15,433 nucleotides of DNA, taken from an uncultured Opitutia bacterium. Lineage in GTDB: Bacteria; Verrucomicrobiota; Verrucomicrobiia; Opitutales; UBA953. Under the pieces are notes generated by a model. The model made no database searches. It saw only the letters and a program-made list of their open reading frames with translations, and was not told the origin of the DNA. The DNA lies in contig CAJBPJ010000045.1 in NCBI GenBank assembly GCA_903957465.1, positions 1-15,433 on the forward strand, in the 5' to 3' direction. Shown in pieces: positions 1 through 7,493 of the stretch (positions are counted from its first letter, which is position 1; the number at the start of each line of letters is the position of its first letter). A program made the translations under genes and the position numbers.

Positions 1-323
1 ATGGCGAAGCCAACAACTGGATCGAGCAGGCTAGCCCAACCGAAGAAGGCCACGTGGAACGCAGCAATATTGAATGTGACCGCACCGATAAGCACGATAC
101 CCAGACGACGGGTGCAAGAAATGAGCAGCGCGAGACCACCGAGAACTTCGATGACCTTGACGGCAGCTAAGTAGCCGGAGCCGTACATCGAACCAATGAA
201 GGCAGATGCAGGGGTACCTTCAGCAGGTGAAGGTACGGCAATGAAGTGGAACCAGAAATTCAGTCCGAAGACGACGAAGATCAGGCCAAGTAACGAGGCA
301 ACGATGGTGGAGGCGAGTTTCAT
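1..323 (-). CDS. DoxX-like small membrane protein (3' end outside window)
   Basis: Reading from the ATG at 323 down to base 1 gives 107 codons without a stop, so the C-terminus lies left of the window. The protein begins MKLASTIVASLLGLIFVVFG and alternates hydrophobic helices with short loops: about residues 5-30, 48-67 and 71-95. The layout (an N-terminal helix, a short loop with Pro/Ala/Gly, then a conserved small-residue helix before VIEVLGGLALL) resembles the DoxX/DoxX-like family of small inner-membrane proteins, whose biochemical role is mostly undefined. A Shine-Dalgarno-like AAAGGTG lies 7 bases before the ATG, one of the few good ones in the window. It is 81 bp downstream of proC on the same strand and may have its own weak promoter there. 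Family assignment is moderate; the membrane nature is clear. Confidence 0.7.
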   Translation of the reverse strand, partial: MKLASTIVASLLGLIFVVFGLNFWFHFIAVPSPAEGTPASAFIGSMYGSGYLAAVKVIEVLGGLALLISCTRRLGIVLIGAVTFNIAAFHVAFFGWASLLDPVVGFA

Positions 324-404
324 AACTGAGCACCTTTATGGTATCGTTTCTGAATGAAGCGAGTGCAAATCTAACGCCCCCTGTAGGACCTAAACACCAA
401 AAAA

Positions 405-1205
405 TTAGCGACTCAACTCGCGAGAACGATCACGCGCAGCTATCAGCGCCGCGGCAATCGCGTCGCGCAAGTTTGCTTTGTCGAGCGCGTCTAACCCCGC
501 ACGCGTGGTACCGTTTGGCGATGTCACTTGGTCACGCAAACTTTCAGGTTTCTCACCCGTACTCTCAACGAGCGCCAAAGAACCTTTAAAGGTTTCACGT
601 ACAAGCTGACGAACCACCTGGGGCGGTAAACCCAAGTGACGTGCCGCGGCTTCATACGCCGCCAAAAACTCAAAGAAGAAACCTGGACCACTGCCACTAA
701 TGGCCGTCACTGCGTCCAACTGTTCTTCTGGCAGCTCCAAGGATTCGCCGAGGCCATCCAACAGTGCGCTCAATACGTCGCGGTCTTTGACTGAAAGGGC
801 GGTAGCGGACGACCAAACAGTTATCCCCTTCCCGATTGCTCCAGGTGTATTCGGTACCGTGCGCACAATTGCACGAGCTTGTGGGAAAAACGTAGCGAGT
901 TTTTCGAGTCGTATTCCCGCCAACACCGAAATGACGAGTTTACCCGAAGACTTAATACCATACTCGCGATCGAGACCTGCAAATTGTTGAGGCTTGCAGG
1001 CGACAATCACGGCATCGGCATCCATTAAAACATCGGCTGCTGAACTGGCCAAACGGATACCGGTCTCCTGCGAAAGTAACAACGACGTCGTCCCTGCTCC
1101 ACCAATACACGCAATTTGGTGTGGCTCATAGGCGTTTGAACGTAAAAGGCCCGCGACCATCGCTGATGCCATCCGACCCGAACCGATGAATGCAATATTA
1201 CCCAT
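405..1205 (-). CDS. proC: pyrroline-5-carboxylate reductase
   Basis: This enzyme catalyses the last step of proline synthesis, reducing 1-pyrroline-5-carboxylate with NAD(P)H in the cytoplasm. The 266-residue protein has the usual length. It shows the N-terminal Rossmann motif FIGSGRMASAM (6-16), VACKPQQ (68-74), VRTVPNTP (114-121), the SGSGP turn (170-174) and the C-terminal family signature around TSPNGTTRAGL (228-238) in the dimerisation domain. The ATG at 1205 starts 3 bp after the hemL stop, so the two genes are probably cotranscribed and the start is likely served by ribosomes finishing hemL; no Shine-Dalgarno is visible. The stop codon is followed by a run of six T, but the stem before it is only 4 bp. 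All key motifs are intact. Confidence 0.96.
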   Translation of the reverse strand: MGNIAFIGSGRMASAMVAGLLRSNAYEPHQIACIGGAGTTSLLLSQETGIRLASSAADVLMDADAVIVACKPQQFAGLDREYGIKSSGKLVISVLAGIRLEKLATFFPQARAIVRTVPNTPGAIGKGITVWSSATALSVKDRDVLSALLDGLGESLELPEEQLDAVTAISGSGPGFFFEFLAAYEAAARHLGLPPQVVRQLVRETFKGSLALVESTGEKPESLRDQVTSPNGTTRAGLDALDKANLRDAIAAALIAARDRSRELSR

Positions 1206-1208
1206 GGA

Positions 1209-2489
1209 TTAGAGGGATTGGATAGCTGCATCGAGAACCGTACAGGCCCGCTCGATGTCCGCACCTTCATGAGCCGTCGAAATAAATGCTGTCTCGTAAG
1301 GCGATGGCGCCAGGTAGACACCATGGTCGAGTGCGTAACGGAAGACCTTACGATACAGGTCACCATTGGAGGCAATCGCTTGATCGTAATTACGAACTAA
1401 GGATGCATTAAAGAATAACGCGAACATCGAACCGACTTGTGGCACTTGCAACGGGATACCTTTACGATTCGCCGCACTCAACAATGTGTCGCGCACGCGA
1501 CGTCCAAGCACATCGAGTCGCGCAAATGGATTCTCGTCGCGCAATTTACGGACCGCAGCAAGACCCGCAGCCATTGCCAACGGATTGCCACTCAATGTAC
1601 CCGCCTGATAAACCGGACCGAGCGGTGCGAGTTTATCCATGATCTCTCCCTTACCACCAAAGGCGCCGACAGGAAGTCCGCCACCGATAATTTTACCGAG
1701 ACAAACGAGATCAGGGACAACATCGTGAAGCCCTTGGGTGCCGGCCAGCGAAAGCCGGAAGCCAGTCATCACTTCATCAAAGATAAGTACCGAGCCCTCA
1801 CGCGTACACAGCGCGCGTACGCCCGCGAGGAAGCCAGCGTCGGGCAAGATGAGGCCGACGTTCGCCGGGAAAGGCTCAAGGATGACGCCCGCAATAGTAC
1901 CAGGGTTAGCCTTAAAGGCCTGCTCGAGTGCAGGTAGGTTATTGTACTCAACAACCACCGTATCGGCGGCTGTACCCGGGGTGACACCCGCGGAGTCAGG
2001 ATTGCCTTGGGTGAGCGCACCCGAACCAGCCTTCACGAGCAGCGAGTCGACGTGACCATGGTAACAACCGGAGAATTTAATAATCTTCGAACGCCCCGTA
2101 TAGCCGCGCGCAAGTCGGATGGCCGACATGGTCGCCTCGGTACCGCTATTGGTCATGCGCACTTTTTTAACCGCCGGGACACATGCGAGAATGAGCTCGG
2201 CCATTTCAACTTCGAGAGGATTGGGTGTACCGAAACTCGTACCGCGTTCGAGTGCACCTGCGATGGCCGCACGAATAGAGGGTTCATTGTGACCGTGAAT
2301 CGCCGGACCCCAGGTCAGAACAAAGTCGATCAACTCCTGCCCATCGGCGGTGGTCAGGCGCGCACCGTTGGCCTTGACCGTAAAGAACGGCGTACCCCCA
2401 ACAGAACGGAATGCCCGCACGGGAGAATTAACCCCACCCGGAATCATCTTCTGGGCGCGGGCAAATAGGTCTTCAGAGACGGAGGCCAT
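1209..2489 (-). CDS. hemL: glutamate-1-semialdehyde 2,1-aminomutase
   Basis: This PLP enzyme converts glutamate-1-semialdehyde to 5-aminolevulinate in the C5 route of tetrapyrrole synthesis. The protein has 426 residues, the normal family length. Visible motifs are the N-terminal PGGVNSPVRAF (17-27), the cofactor-phosphate region NSGTEAT (114-120), SGCYHGH (140-146), the Asp-containing FDEVMTGFR (237-245) and the PLP Schiff-base lysine K266 in LGKIIGGGLPVGAFGG. The class-III aminotransferase fold with this motif set is specific for GSA aminomutase. The ATG at 2489 has no clear Shine-Dalgarno. The gene is first in a hemL-proC pair and is divergent from the sulfotransferase gene; the 74-bp gap between them should hold its promoter. 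hemB of the same pathway is 8 kb away. The use of HemL implies the C5 pathway (GltX/HemA) and not ALA synthase. Confidence 0.97.
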   Translation of the reverse strand: MASVSEDLFARAQKMIPGGVNSPVRAFRSVGGTPFFTVKANGARLTTADGQELIDFVLTWGPAIHGHNEPSIRAAIAGALERGTSFGTPNPLEVEMAELILACVPAVKKVRMTNSGTEATMSAIRLARGYTGRSKIIKFSGCYHGHVDSLLVKAGSGALTQGNPDSAGVTPGTAADTVVVEYNNLPALEQAFKANPGTIAGVILEPFPANVGLILPDAGFLAGVRALCTREGSVLIFDEVMTGFRLSLAGTQGLHDVVPDLVCLGKIIGGGLPVGAFGGKGEIMDKLAPLGPVYQAGTLSGNPLAMAAGLAAVRKLRDENPFARLDVLGRRVRDTLLSAANRKGIPLQVPQVGSMFALFFNASLVRNYDQAIASNGDLYRKVFRYALDHGVYLAPSPYETAFISTAHEGADIERACTVLDAAIQSL

Positions 2490-2563
2490 GGACAGGCAAA
2501 GGGCTATCCCTTACTGGGTTGCGAGACAAGCGACAATGGCGACGCTGTTAGCACTTGCCTGCG

Positions 2564-3511
2564 ATGGACTTTTGGAACCGATTGGAAGCCCGTATGAAAG
2601 CATACCCTGAGAGCTGGCGTATACATATCGGGGCACACAAGACCGCGACAACCCACGTACAGGACATTCTCGCGCTACGTAGGGATGTGCTCACCTCACA
2701 GGGTATCGACTACCCAACGCGCAATACGCTGCGCCAAGTCCGCTTCGCGAAGACAGTACGTCCTCAGTTAAAGTTTTTTAAACTCAGGGAACGCTGGCCG
2801 TTCCGACAAATGTCTCAGTGGTATGACCTGCGCCGCATTCAATCCGTGGAGCGCCTCCCGACCCTTCTCATCTCCGAAGAGCAGCTACTGGGTTTATCCA
2901 ACGGTTTAATCAGTTCGGTGTTTTACCCCGAGGCAGAGGAGCGCATGCGGAATCTGCGCGACTTGCTCAAGGGCGCTCCCGCCACCCTCTTCCTCTCTAT
3001 CCGCAACCCAGCGAACATCATCCCGTCTGCCTATTCACAGTGCCTGCGCGCTGGCGCACGCGGCATACCGAACATCACGGAAATTCGCCAAAGCTCTTTA
3101 GCTAATCCCCCGAGCTGGACCGACCTCGTGCGCCGTATACGCAAGGGCTTTCCTGAGGCGCGACTCGTCGTCTGGACTTTCGAGGATTACATCGCCAACC
3201 CTGATGCCTGCCTCGACTTACTCATCGGCAAGCCACTGGGCGACTGGCCATCGCTCGAGACTCCGACGAGCACACGCGGCATGTCGGCCGAAACCATTGA
3301 CCGTATCCATGCGCTTGACCGGAGCCTGAGCCGACGAGAACGCATCGAACGATGCGCAAAGTTGGCTGCGGAGGATACGGGTCGCACCCGCTTTCAACCA
3401 TTCTCCGCCAGCGAGCTTGCCGAAATCACACGCACTTACGAGAGTGACCTAGCGACACTCGACCGCGAGTTCCCCGGGGTCCTGCACCGACTGCCGACCA
3501 AGGGTCGCTGA
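2564..3511 (+). CDS. sulfotransferase-family protein
   Basis: Probable PAPS-dependent sulfotransferase with unknown acceptor. From the ATG at 2564 it has 315 residues. Two cofactor motifs of the superfamily are visible: a 5'-phosphosulfate loop IHIGAHKTATTHVQ (20-33; Lys26 and Thr residues as expected) and a 3'-phosphate motif SIRNPANIIPSAYSQ (145-159; Arg147, Ser155). A LLISEEQLLG segment (101-110) lies between them, as in bacterial family members that act on small molecules, lipids or glycans. No signal peptide is seen, so it should be cytoplasmic. The start is uncertain: TTG at 2555 and ATG at 2564 lack a ribosome site, while ATG at 2594 has GGAAG 5 bases before it and would still keep the PAPS loop. 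It is convergent with the A-T-TE gene and divergent from hemL. The substrate cannot be read from sequence. Confidence 0.82.
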   Translation: MDFWNRLEARMKAYPESWRIHIGAHKTATTHVQDILALRRDVLTSQGIDYPTRNTLRQVRFAKTVRPQLKFFKLRERWPFRQMSQWYDLRRIQSVERLPTLLISEEQLLGLSNGLISSVFYPEAEERMRNLRDLLKGAPATLFLSIRNPANIIPSAYSQCLRAGARGIPNITEIRQSSLANPPSWTDLVRRIRKGFPEARLVVWTFEDYIANPDACLDLLIGKPLGDWPSLETPTSTRGMSAETIDRIHALDRSLSRRERIERCAKLAAEDTGRTRFQPFSASELAEITRTYESDLATLDREFPGVLHRLPTKGR

Positions 3512-3595
3512 CAGAGCCTCGCAGACTATACTTAGTCTCGATACTAAATCATAACGCCTAAAAATTACACAGACCTTCAGACAATCGAGTCTGAT

Positions 3596-6172
3596 CTACC
3601 GAGCGAATGCACGTTTCAACCTTAACCACGCACTGAAGCATTTAACGTATAATCGGAAGAATAACCGGTTTTGGTGGAAGAAGAGAACATATCGACTATG
3701 GGACTCTGACAAAGAAGCAGGCAGTGGAGTATCATTCAGGTAACACTTAATGATGCCAATGATCTGCTTGAGTGTATTTGGACGGTAAAAGTTTCCGTGT
3801 TTTCCATCGAACCAGGCAATGACAGGTCGAACCGCAAATGGGATTGTCAGACCTTTCGGCGTTAAACCAATCTCACGATACTCAAAGCGAGCACTTATTT
3901 TACCAAAGATAAGGAGCTGTCGAATCGGCAAACTCGCAAGCATAGCATCGGCATACTCATACAAGATGAGGTGAGAGACTTCATTACCTTCAGCAATCAA
4001 TTGCTTAGCTATGCGTGCCGCTATCCATCCTCCTTTGCAATTACCGCCGATGCGATATGGACCCTTTGGCTGTATGCGCTGAATTTCGGCTGCATAATGC
4101 ATGGCCATGCGGTCAAGCATGGCGTCATCGTTCGGGAAAAGCTTTCCCCCTGAATAAAAAGGATAAATTGGCTGATCTTCACCCCACATCTCAGCCATAA
4201 GTGCTGTATCCGTGTTAGCGTTATTATAGCCAAAATATATAGGTGGCAGTACACCATCGCTATTATGAACACCTATCGTACTGCCGACATAGGCTGGTTT
4301 AAGTTCTCCTAAAAATAAAATACTCTGTAGTGCGCGAACTTCAAGCGCAGTGAGTGCAACAGATGCGTCAATATTCAATGGAGCCGCACTATCCAAATCG
4401 ATATTTTCAATAACCCGGGCCATATCACGCACTGTGTGAATCTTCGTTAATGAAGATTTGGGCAGTGCGTGTCCAAGTTCAGTTTCAATTGCTAGAAAAA
4501 TGCGCACAGCTGAAAGAGAGTCTCCGCCTATGGAGCGAAAATCAGCGTCAGCACTCACGTTCGGCAGGTTCAGTTCTCGAGCCCAAACCTTGGCAATACG
4601 TTCTTCTAAAGGCGAAACCACAGCAGACGTATTGACTGCATGGGCGTCTGCTTTGGCCATCGCTTCAGCAAGGGCGAGTCGATCAACCTTGCCCACGGCA
4701 TTCCGCGGCAAACTTTCCATGACCTGAATCCGTGCAGGGATCTTAAAGGTTGCGAGCAACGTAGCGAGGTGATGACGGATTTCGTCAACAGTCGTAGCAC
4801 TTCGTAGAACCACCGCAGCAGCAACATCCTCCCCTAACGTGGCATGGGCAACCGGGAAGCATGCAGCCTCGGCGACCGCGGGGTGCGAGACCAGCGCGTC
4901 ATCCACTTCTTGTGGATTAACTTTTTCACCACCACGATTGATGAGCTGTTTAAGGCGACCTGTTAAAGTCAGTTCACCATCAGCATCTAGACGTCCGAGA
5001 TCACCCGTAAAGAACCAGCCGTCACGGAATTGAGCGGCATTGGCTAATGCGTCACCTTCATAACCGTGGAAGACGTTGTCACCGCGGATAGCCACTTGAC
5101 CTTCAGTACCCGTAGGTAAACTGATGCCTTGGGCGTCGGCGATACGGATTTCACACCCGCACGACTTACCGACTGAGCCAGGTTTGCGAATCGCGGGCGG
5201 GAGAGGTGTCGACGTGATCAGTGGGCCCGCTTCGGTCATTCCAAAGGTCGTAATGACTGGAAGTTGGAAAAGTTCTTCGGCTTCAGCCATCAAGCGCGGC
5301 GACAACGCAGCCGCCACCGAGCGCAAGAAACGCAGCGATGTACCCCGAGGGCTTAGTCCTTGGCGACGGGCATGTCCGACGATGTCGTTGAGTGTCGTCG
5401 GAACGACCTGGAACCACGTCGGCTTGGCTACGTCCAACAAACGGTAAAATTCCGGTGCGCTAAATCCTTTGGTACAAATAACCGTGCCACCCGATGCCAG
5501 CGGTGCGAGCAAGAGATCAACAAGGCCACCCACGTGGTATTGCTCCCACATCGCCAAACAACGATCTGAGGACGAAAGTGCCATCGAACGGCAGACGTCA
5601 CGGGCAGAGGTGCAGACATTGCGGTGCGTCAGGGGAACAGACTTGGCGCGACCCGTAGAGCCAGACGTTAAGAGAACTAAAGCAACATCGTCAGGCTGTG
5701 GCGCAGATAGCGGACTCGCTTGAATAAAAGGGGCGATCACCGCGCCATCTTTATCTATACGAATAACAGGGATTCCTAACGCCGTCGCTGCCAACACCGC
5801 ATAGTTACCATCTTTGGCTGAAACGATAAGAGCATTAATTTTTGTCTCCCTAAAATATGCCTCAAACTCAACGAGGGTATAGCTAGGATTAAATGGTACT
5901 GCGACGCCGAGAATCGTAACGCTCAGGAGTGTCGTCGCCATCTGCAGTCCATTGGGCATGACAATACCGATACGCGGACGTTGCGCCGACTTCGCTAGAA
6001 TCGCTCCGGACAGTCGCTCCGCAGTAGCAATGACCCTGTCGTGAAGGTCCCGATAGCTGATTGTTTCACTACCCTCAAACTCAAGGGCACCCTTTTTTCC
6101 AAAATCCGTAGCCTGTTGCTTAAGAAGAGTTAAAATATCTGGAAAAACACTGTCAGCGCTAACTGATTTCAT
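3596..6172 (-). CDS. A-T-TE protein: AMP-dependent ligase, carrier domain, Cys-type thioesterase
   Basis: A stand-alone NRPS-like protein of 858 residues with no condensation domain. The adenylation domain (about 1-505) has LLTSGSTGRAKS (167-178), TTFGMTEAG (308-316), FTGDLGR (388-394), RGGEKVNPQEVDD (413-425) and the adenylation lysine K495 in AVGKVDRLAL. Its wording is closer to acyl-CoA ligases of the AAE3/oxalate-CoA type than to amino-acid-activating A domains, so the substrate is probably a non-amino carboxylic acid. The carrier domain (about 518-592) carries the phosphopantetheine serine S552 in IGGDSLSAVR. The thioesterase domain (about 640-820) contains QPKGPYRIGGNCKGG (701-715), with Cys712 in place of the usual Ser, Glu739 at the place of the Asp, and His792 in FDGKHGNFYRP. 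Residues 828-858 form an aromatic and basic tail. The start overlaps the amidohydrolase stop (ATGA), with GGGGG upstream. The TE-coding end is visibly AT-richer than the middle of the gene. Product unknown. Confidence 0.9.
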   Translation of the reverse strand: MKSVSADSVFPDILTLLKQQATDFGKKGALEFEGSETISYRDLHDRVIATAERLSGAILAKSAQRPRIGIVMPNGLQMATTLLSVTILGVAVPFNPSYTLVEFEAYFRETKINALIVSAKDGNYAVLAATALGIPVIRIDKDGAVIAPFIQASPLSAPQPDDVALVLLTSGSTGRAKSVPLTHRNVCTSARDVCRSMALSSSDRCLAMWEQYHVGGLVDLLLAPLASGGTVICTKGFSAPEFYRLLDVAKPTWFQVVPTTLNDIVGHARRQGLSPRGTSLRFLRSVAAALSPRLMAEAEELFQLPVITTFGMTEAGPLITSTPLPPAIRKPGSVGKSCGCEIRIADAQGISLPTGTEGQVAIRGDNVFHGYEGDALANAAQFRDGWFFTGDLGRLDADGELTLTGRLKQLINRGGEKVNPQEVDDALVSHPAVAEAACFPVAHATLGEDVAAAVVLRSATTVDEIRHHLATLLATFKIPARIQVMESLPRNAVGKVDRLALAEAMAKADAHAVNTSAVVSPLEERIAKVWARELNLPNVSADADFRSIGGDSLSAVRIFLAIETELGHALPKSSLTKIHTVRDMARVIENIDLDSAAPLNIDASVALTALEVRALQSILFLGELKPAYVGSTIGVHNSDGVLPPIYFGYNNANTDTALMAEMWGEDQPIYPFYSGGKLFPNDDAMLDRMAMHYAAEIQRIQPKGPYRIGGNCKGGWIAARIAKQLIAEGNEVSHLILYEYADAMLASLPIRQLLIFGKISARFEYREIGLTPKGLTIPFAVRPVIAWFDGKHGNFYRPNTLKQIIGIIKCYLNDTPLPASLSESHSRYVLFFHQNRLFFRLYVKCFSAWLRLKRAFAR

Positions 6173-7395
6173 CCGGAAATACCCCCGCGACGCGTGCGCA
6201 GCTTTTCAGCGATTCGTGCCACCTCGGATTGATCATGTGCGAGGTGGTCGGCAACACGTGCCCGAGCTGCTTCAGGCAGTGGCTTGCCTGCAGCGACCAG
6301 GGCAAGAACCTCCAAGTCGTAATACCGCACGGCATTTGCGAGAGCGAAAACTTCGTCCATCAAATCAACGGTTCCAGCAGGAGACGTAATGTCGCAAAGA
6401 TTATCAGAGCCGATGCGCACTTGGACACCTGCCGCCAACATCTCTAAGACGCGGGCAATCGAATTAAACGTTGGCGTTAACGTAGGACGAATCTGCCGCA
6501 TACTTAGGGCGGCCGAGGGACAACAAATGACACCGATATTGAGGCTAGCGAGTTCAGTTAACAAAGATTGGAAACGTGCCTCATCATACGTCGAAGGTGA
6601 AATCACATGGATAAGCCAGATTTTAGGTTCTTGTCCGCGGGGAACACCTAAACCCATTTCGCGCACCAAGCGGACTACCCGCTCCGCACCATTGTCAGAC
6701 GGATGGTTAAGTTGATCGACATGGATGTGGATAGCTTTACCTAAACGCGCGGAGAGTTCCAACAGGCGCCGACAGCAAACATCATACCCTATGTGCTCAG
6801 GGTAATCCGCTTGGTCATCACGCTCGGGCAAGCCACCGATGAAGTCCGCAATGGCCGCGCCTTCTTCAAGTAATGACCAGCGACGTGGTTCATCATCGCG
6901 AAAACCGAGCGGAGAGTATGCCGCTAACCGTAAATCGAGCTTACCCTTCATGCGCTCACGAATGCGCCCGAGCGACTCAAGAGCCGTCAAACCAACGCGA
7001 TCGGCAGTCACATCGACAACCGTGTCAGCACGGGTAGTTCCATTCGCGACCAATAAATCGACAATTCCCTGTACCCTTTGTTCGAGCTGCCGCGGCTCAT
7101 AGCAATCACTCGCATGGATGAGCGGTATAATGGAGTGCTTCTTGGAGAGCGATAAATGGGATGCAGAGTCGTTGCCCAAACCTAGCAACTTAAGGGTAGC
7201 ATCATAAGTACCCGAACGGTCGAGGTGTAAGTGGGCATTAAAATACCCTCCAGACCCCATAACCATTCGGTGCAGGTTCTCCATGTAAGGACTGCGAGCA
7301 CGCCGCATGTCGCCCGAAGACTGAAATTGATTAAGAGGCAAAGGTGTAAAGCGGTAATGTTTAACAATGTAATCCCTCCATAAATCAACAGGCAA
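6169..7395 (-). CDS. amidohydrolase-superfamily protein, cytosine-deaminase-like
   Basis: Metal-dependent hydrolase of the TIM-barrel amidohydrolase superfamily; substrate unknown. In the 408-residue reading, metal ligands appear as HLHLD (55-59), His225 in IHIHVDQLN (222-230), His263 in LIHVIS and Asp331 in GSDNLCD (329-335). The order and spacing match the cytosine deaminase/AtzC-like branch. That branch normally has a catalytic Glu at HxDE, but here Gln228 occupies the place (HVDQ). The enzyme should be cytoplasmic. The start is doubtful: the only conventional options are TTG at 7395, which has no ribosome site, and ATG at 7308; a good GGAGGG (about 7375-7380 on the minus strand) sits in front of an in-frame ATT. 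The stop overlaps the next gene's ATG by 4 bases, so it is translationally coupled to the A-T-TE gene and likely acts on the same pathway. Confidence 0.85.
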   Translation of the reverse strand: MPVDLWRDYIVKHYRFTPLPLNQFQSSGDMRRARSPYMENLHRMVMGSGGYFNAHLHLDRSGTYDATLKLLGLGNDSASHLSLSKKHSIIPLIHASDCYEPRQLEQRVQGIVDLLVANGTTRADTVVDVTADRVGLTALESLGRIRERMKGKLDLRLAAYSPLGFRDDEPRRWSLLEEGAAIADFIGGLPERDDQADYPEHIGYDVCCRRLLELSARLGKAIHIHVDQLNHPSDNGAERVVRLVREMGLGVPRGQEPKIWLIHVISPSTYDEARFQSLLTELASLNIGVICCPSAALSMRQIRPTLTPTFNSIARVLEMLAAGVQVRIGSDNLCDITSPAGTVDLMDEVFALANAVRYYDLEVLALVAAGKPLPEAARARVADHLAHDQSEVARIAEKLRTRRGGISG

Positions 7396-7446
7396 CTTAC
7401 AGAATCACGCTACTACTACCCCTTCTTTAGTGATTAGTTTCAAAAC

Positions 7447-7474
7447 AAAGGGCCAGCCCGCAGGCTGGCCCTTT
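7447..7474 (-). terminator. intrinsic terminator of dnaK
   Basis: A perfect 12-bp inverted repeat, AAAGGGCCAGCC and GGCTGGCCCTTT, encloses a 4-base loop. On the minus strand it is followed by TTTGTTTTG. It starts 20 bp after the dnaK stop codon, and it separates dnaK from the amidohydrolase pair downstream, which therefore needs its own promoter in 7396-7446. Confidence 0.9.
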
Positions 7475-7493
7475 AGATACAAGACTGGTACGT

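Noticed and set aside
395..420. Possible terminator at the end of proC
   Set aside because: There is a run of six T after the stop, but the stem before it is only GCGA/TCGC.
1437..1937. 166-codon open frame on the plus strand antisense to hemL
   Set aside because: Opposite hemL, low-complexity Arg/Thr-rich translation, no family features.
3578..3594. TCAGAC/GTCTGA hairpin between the convergent sulfotransferase and A-T-TE genes
   Set aside because: Only 6 bp of mixed pairs; the nearest T-run (TTTTT) is about 15 bases further on, so a terminator is not supported.
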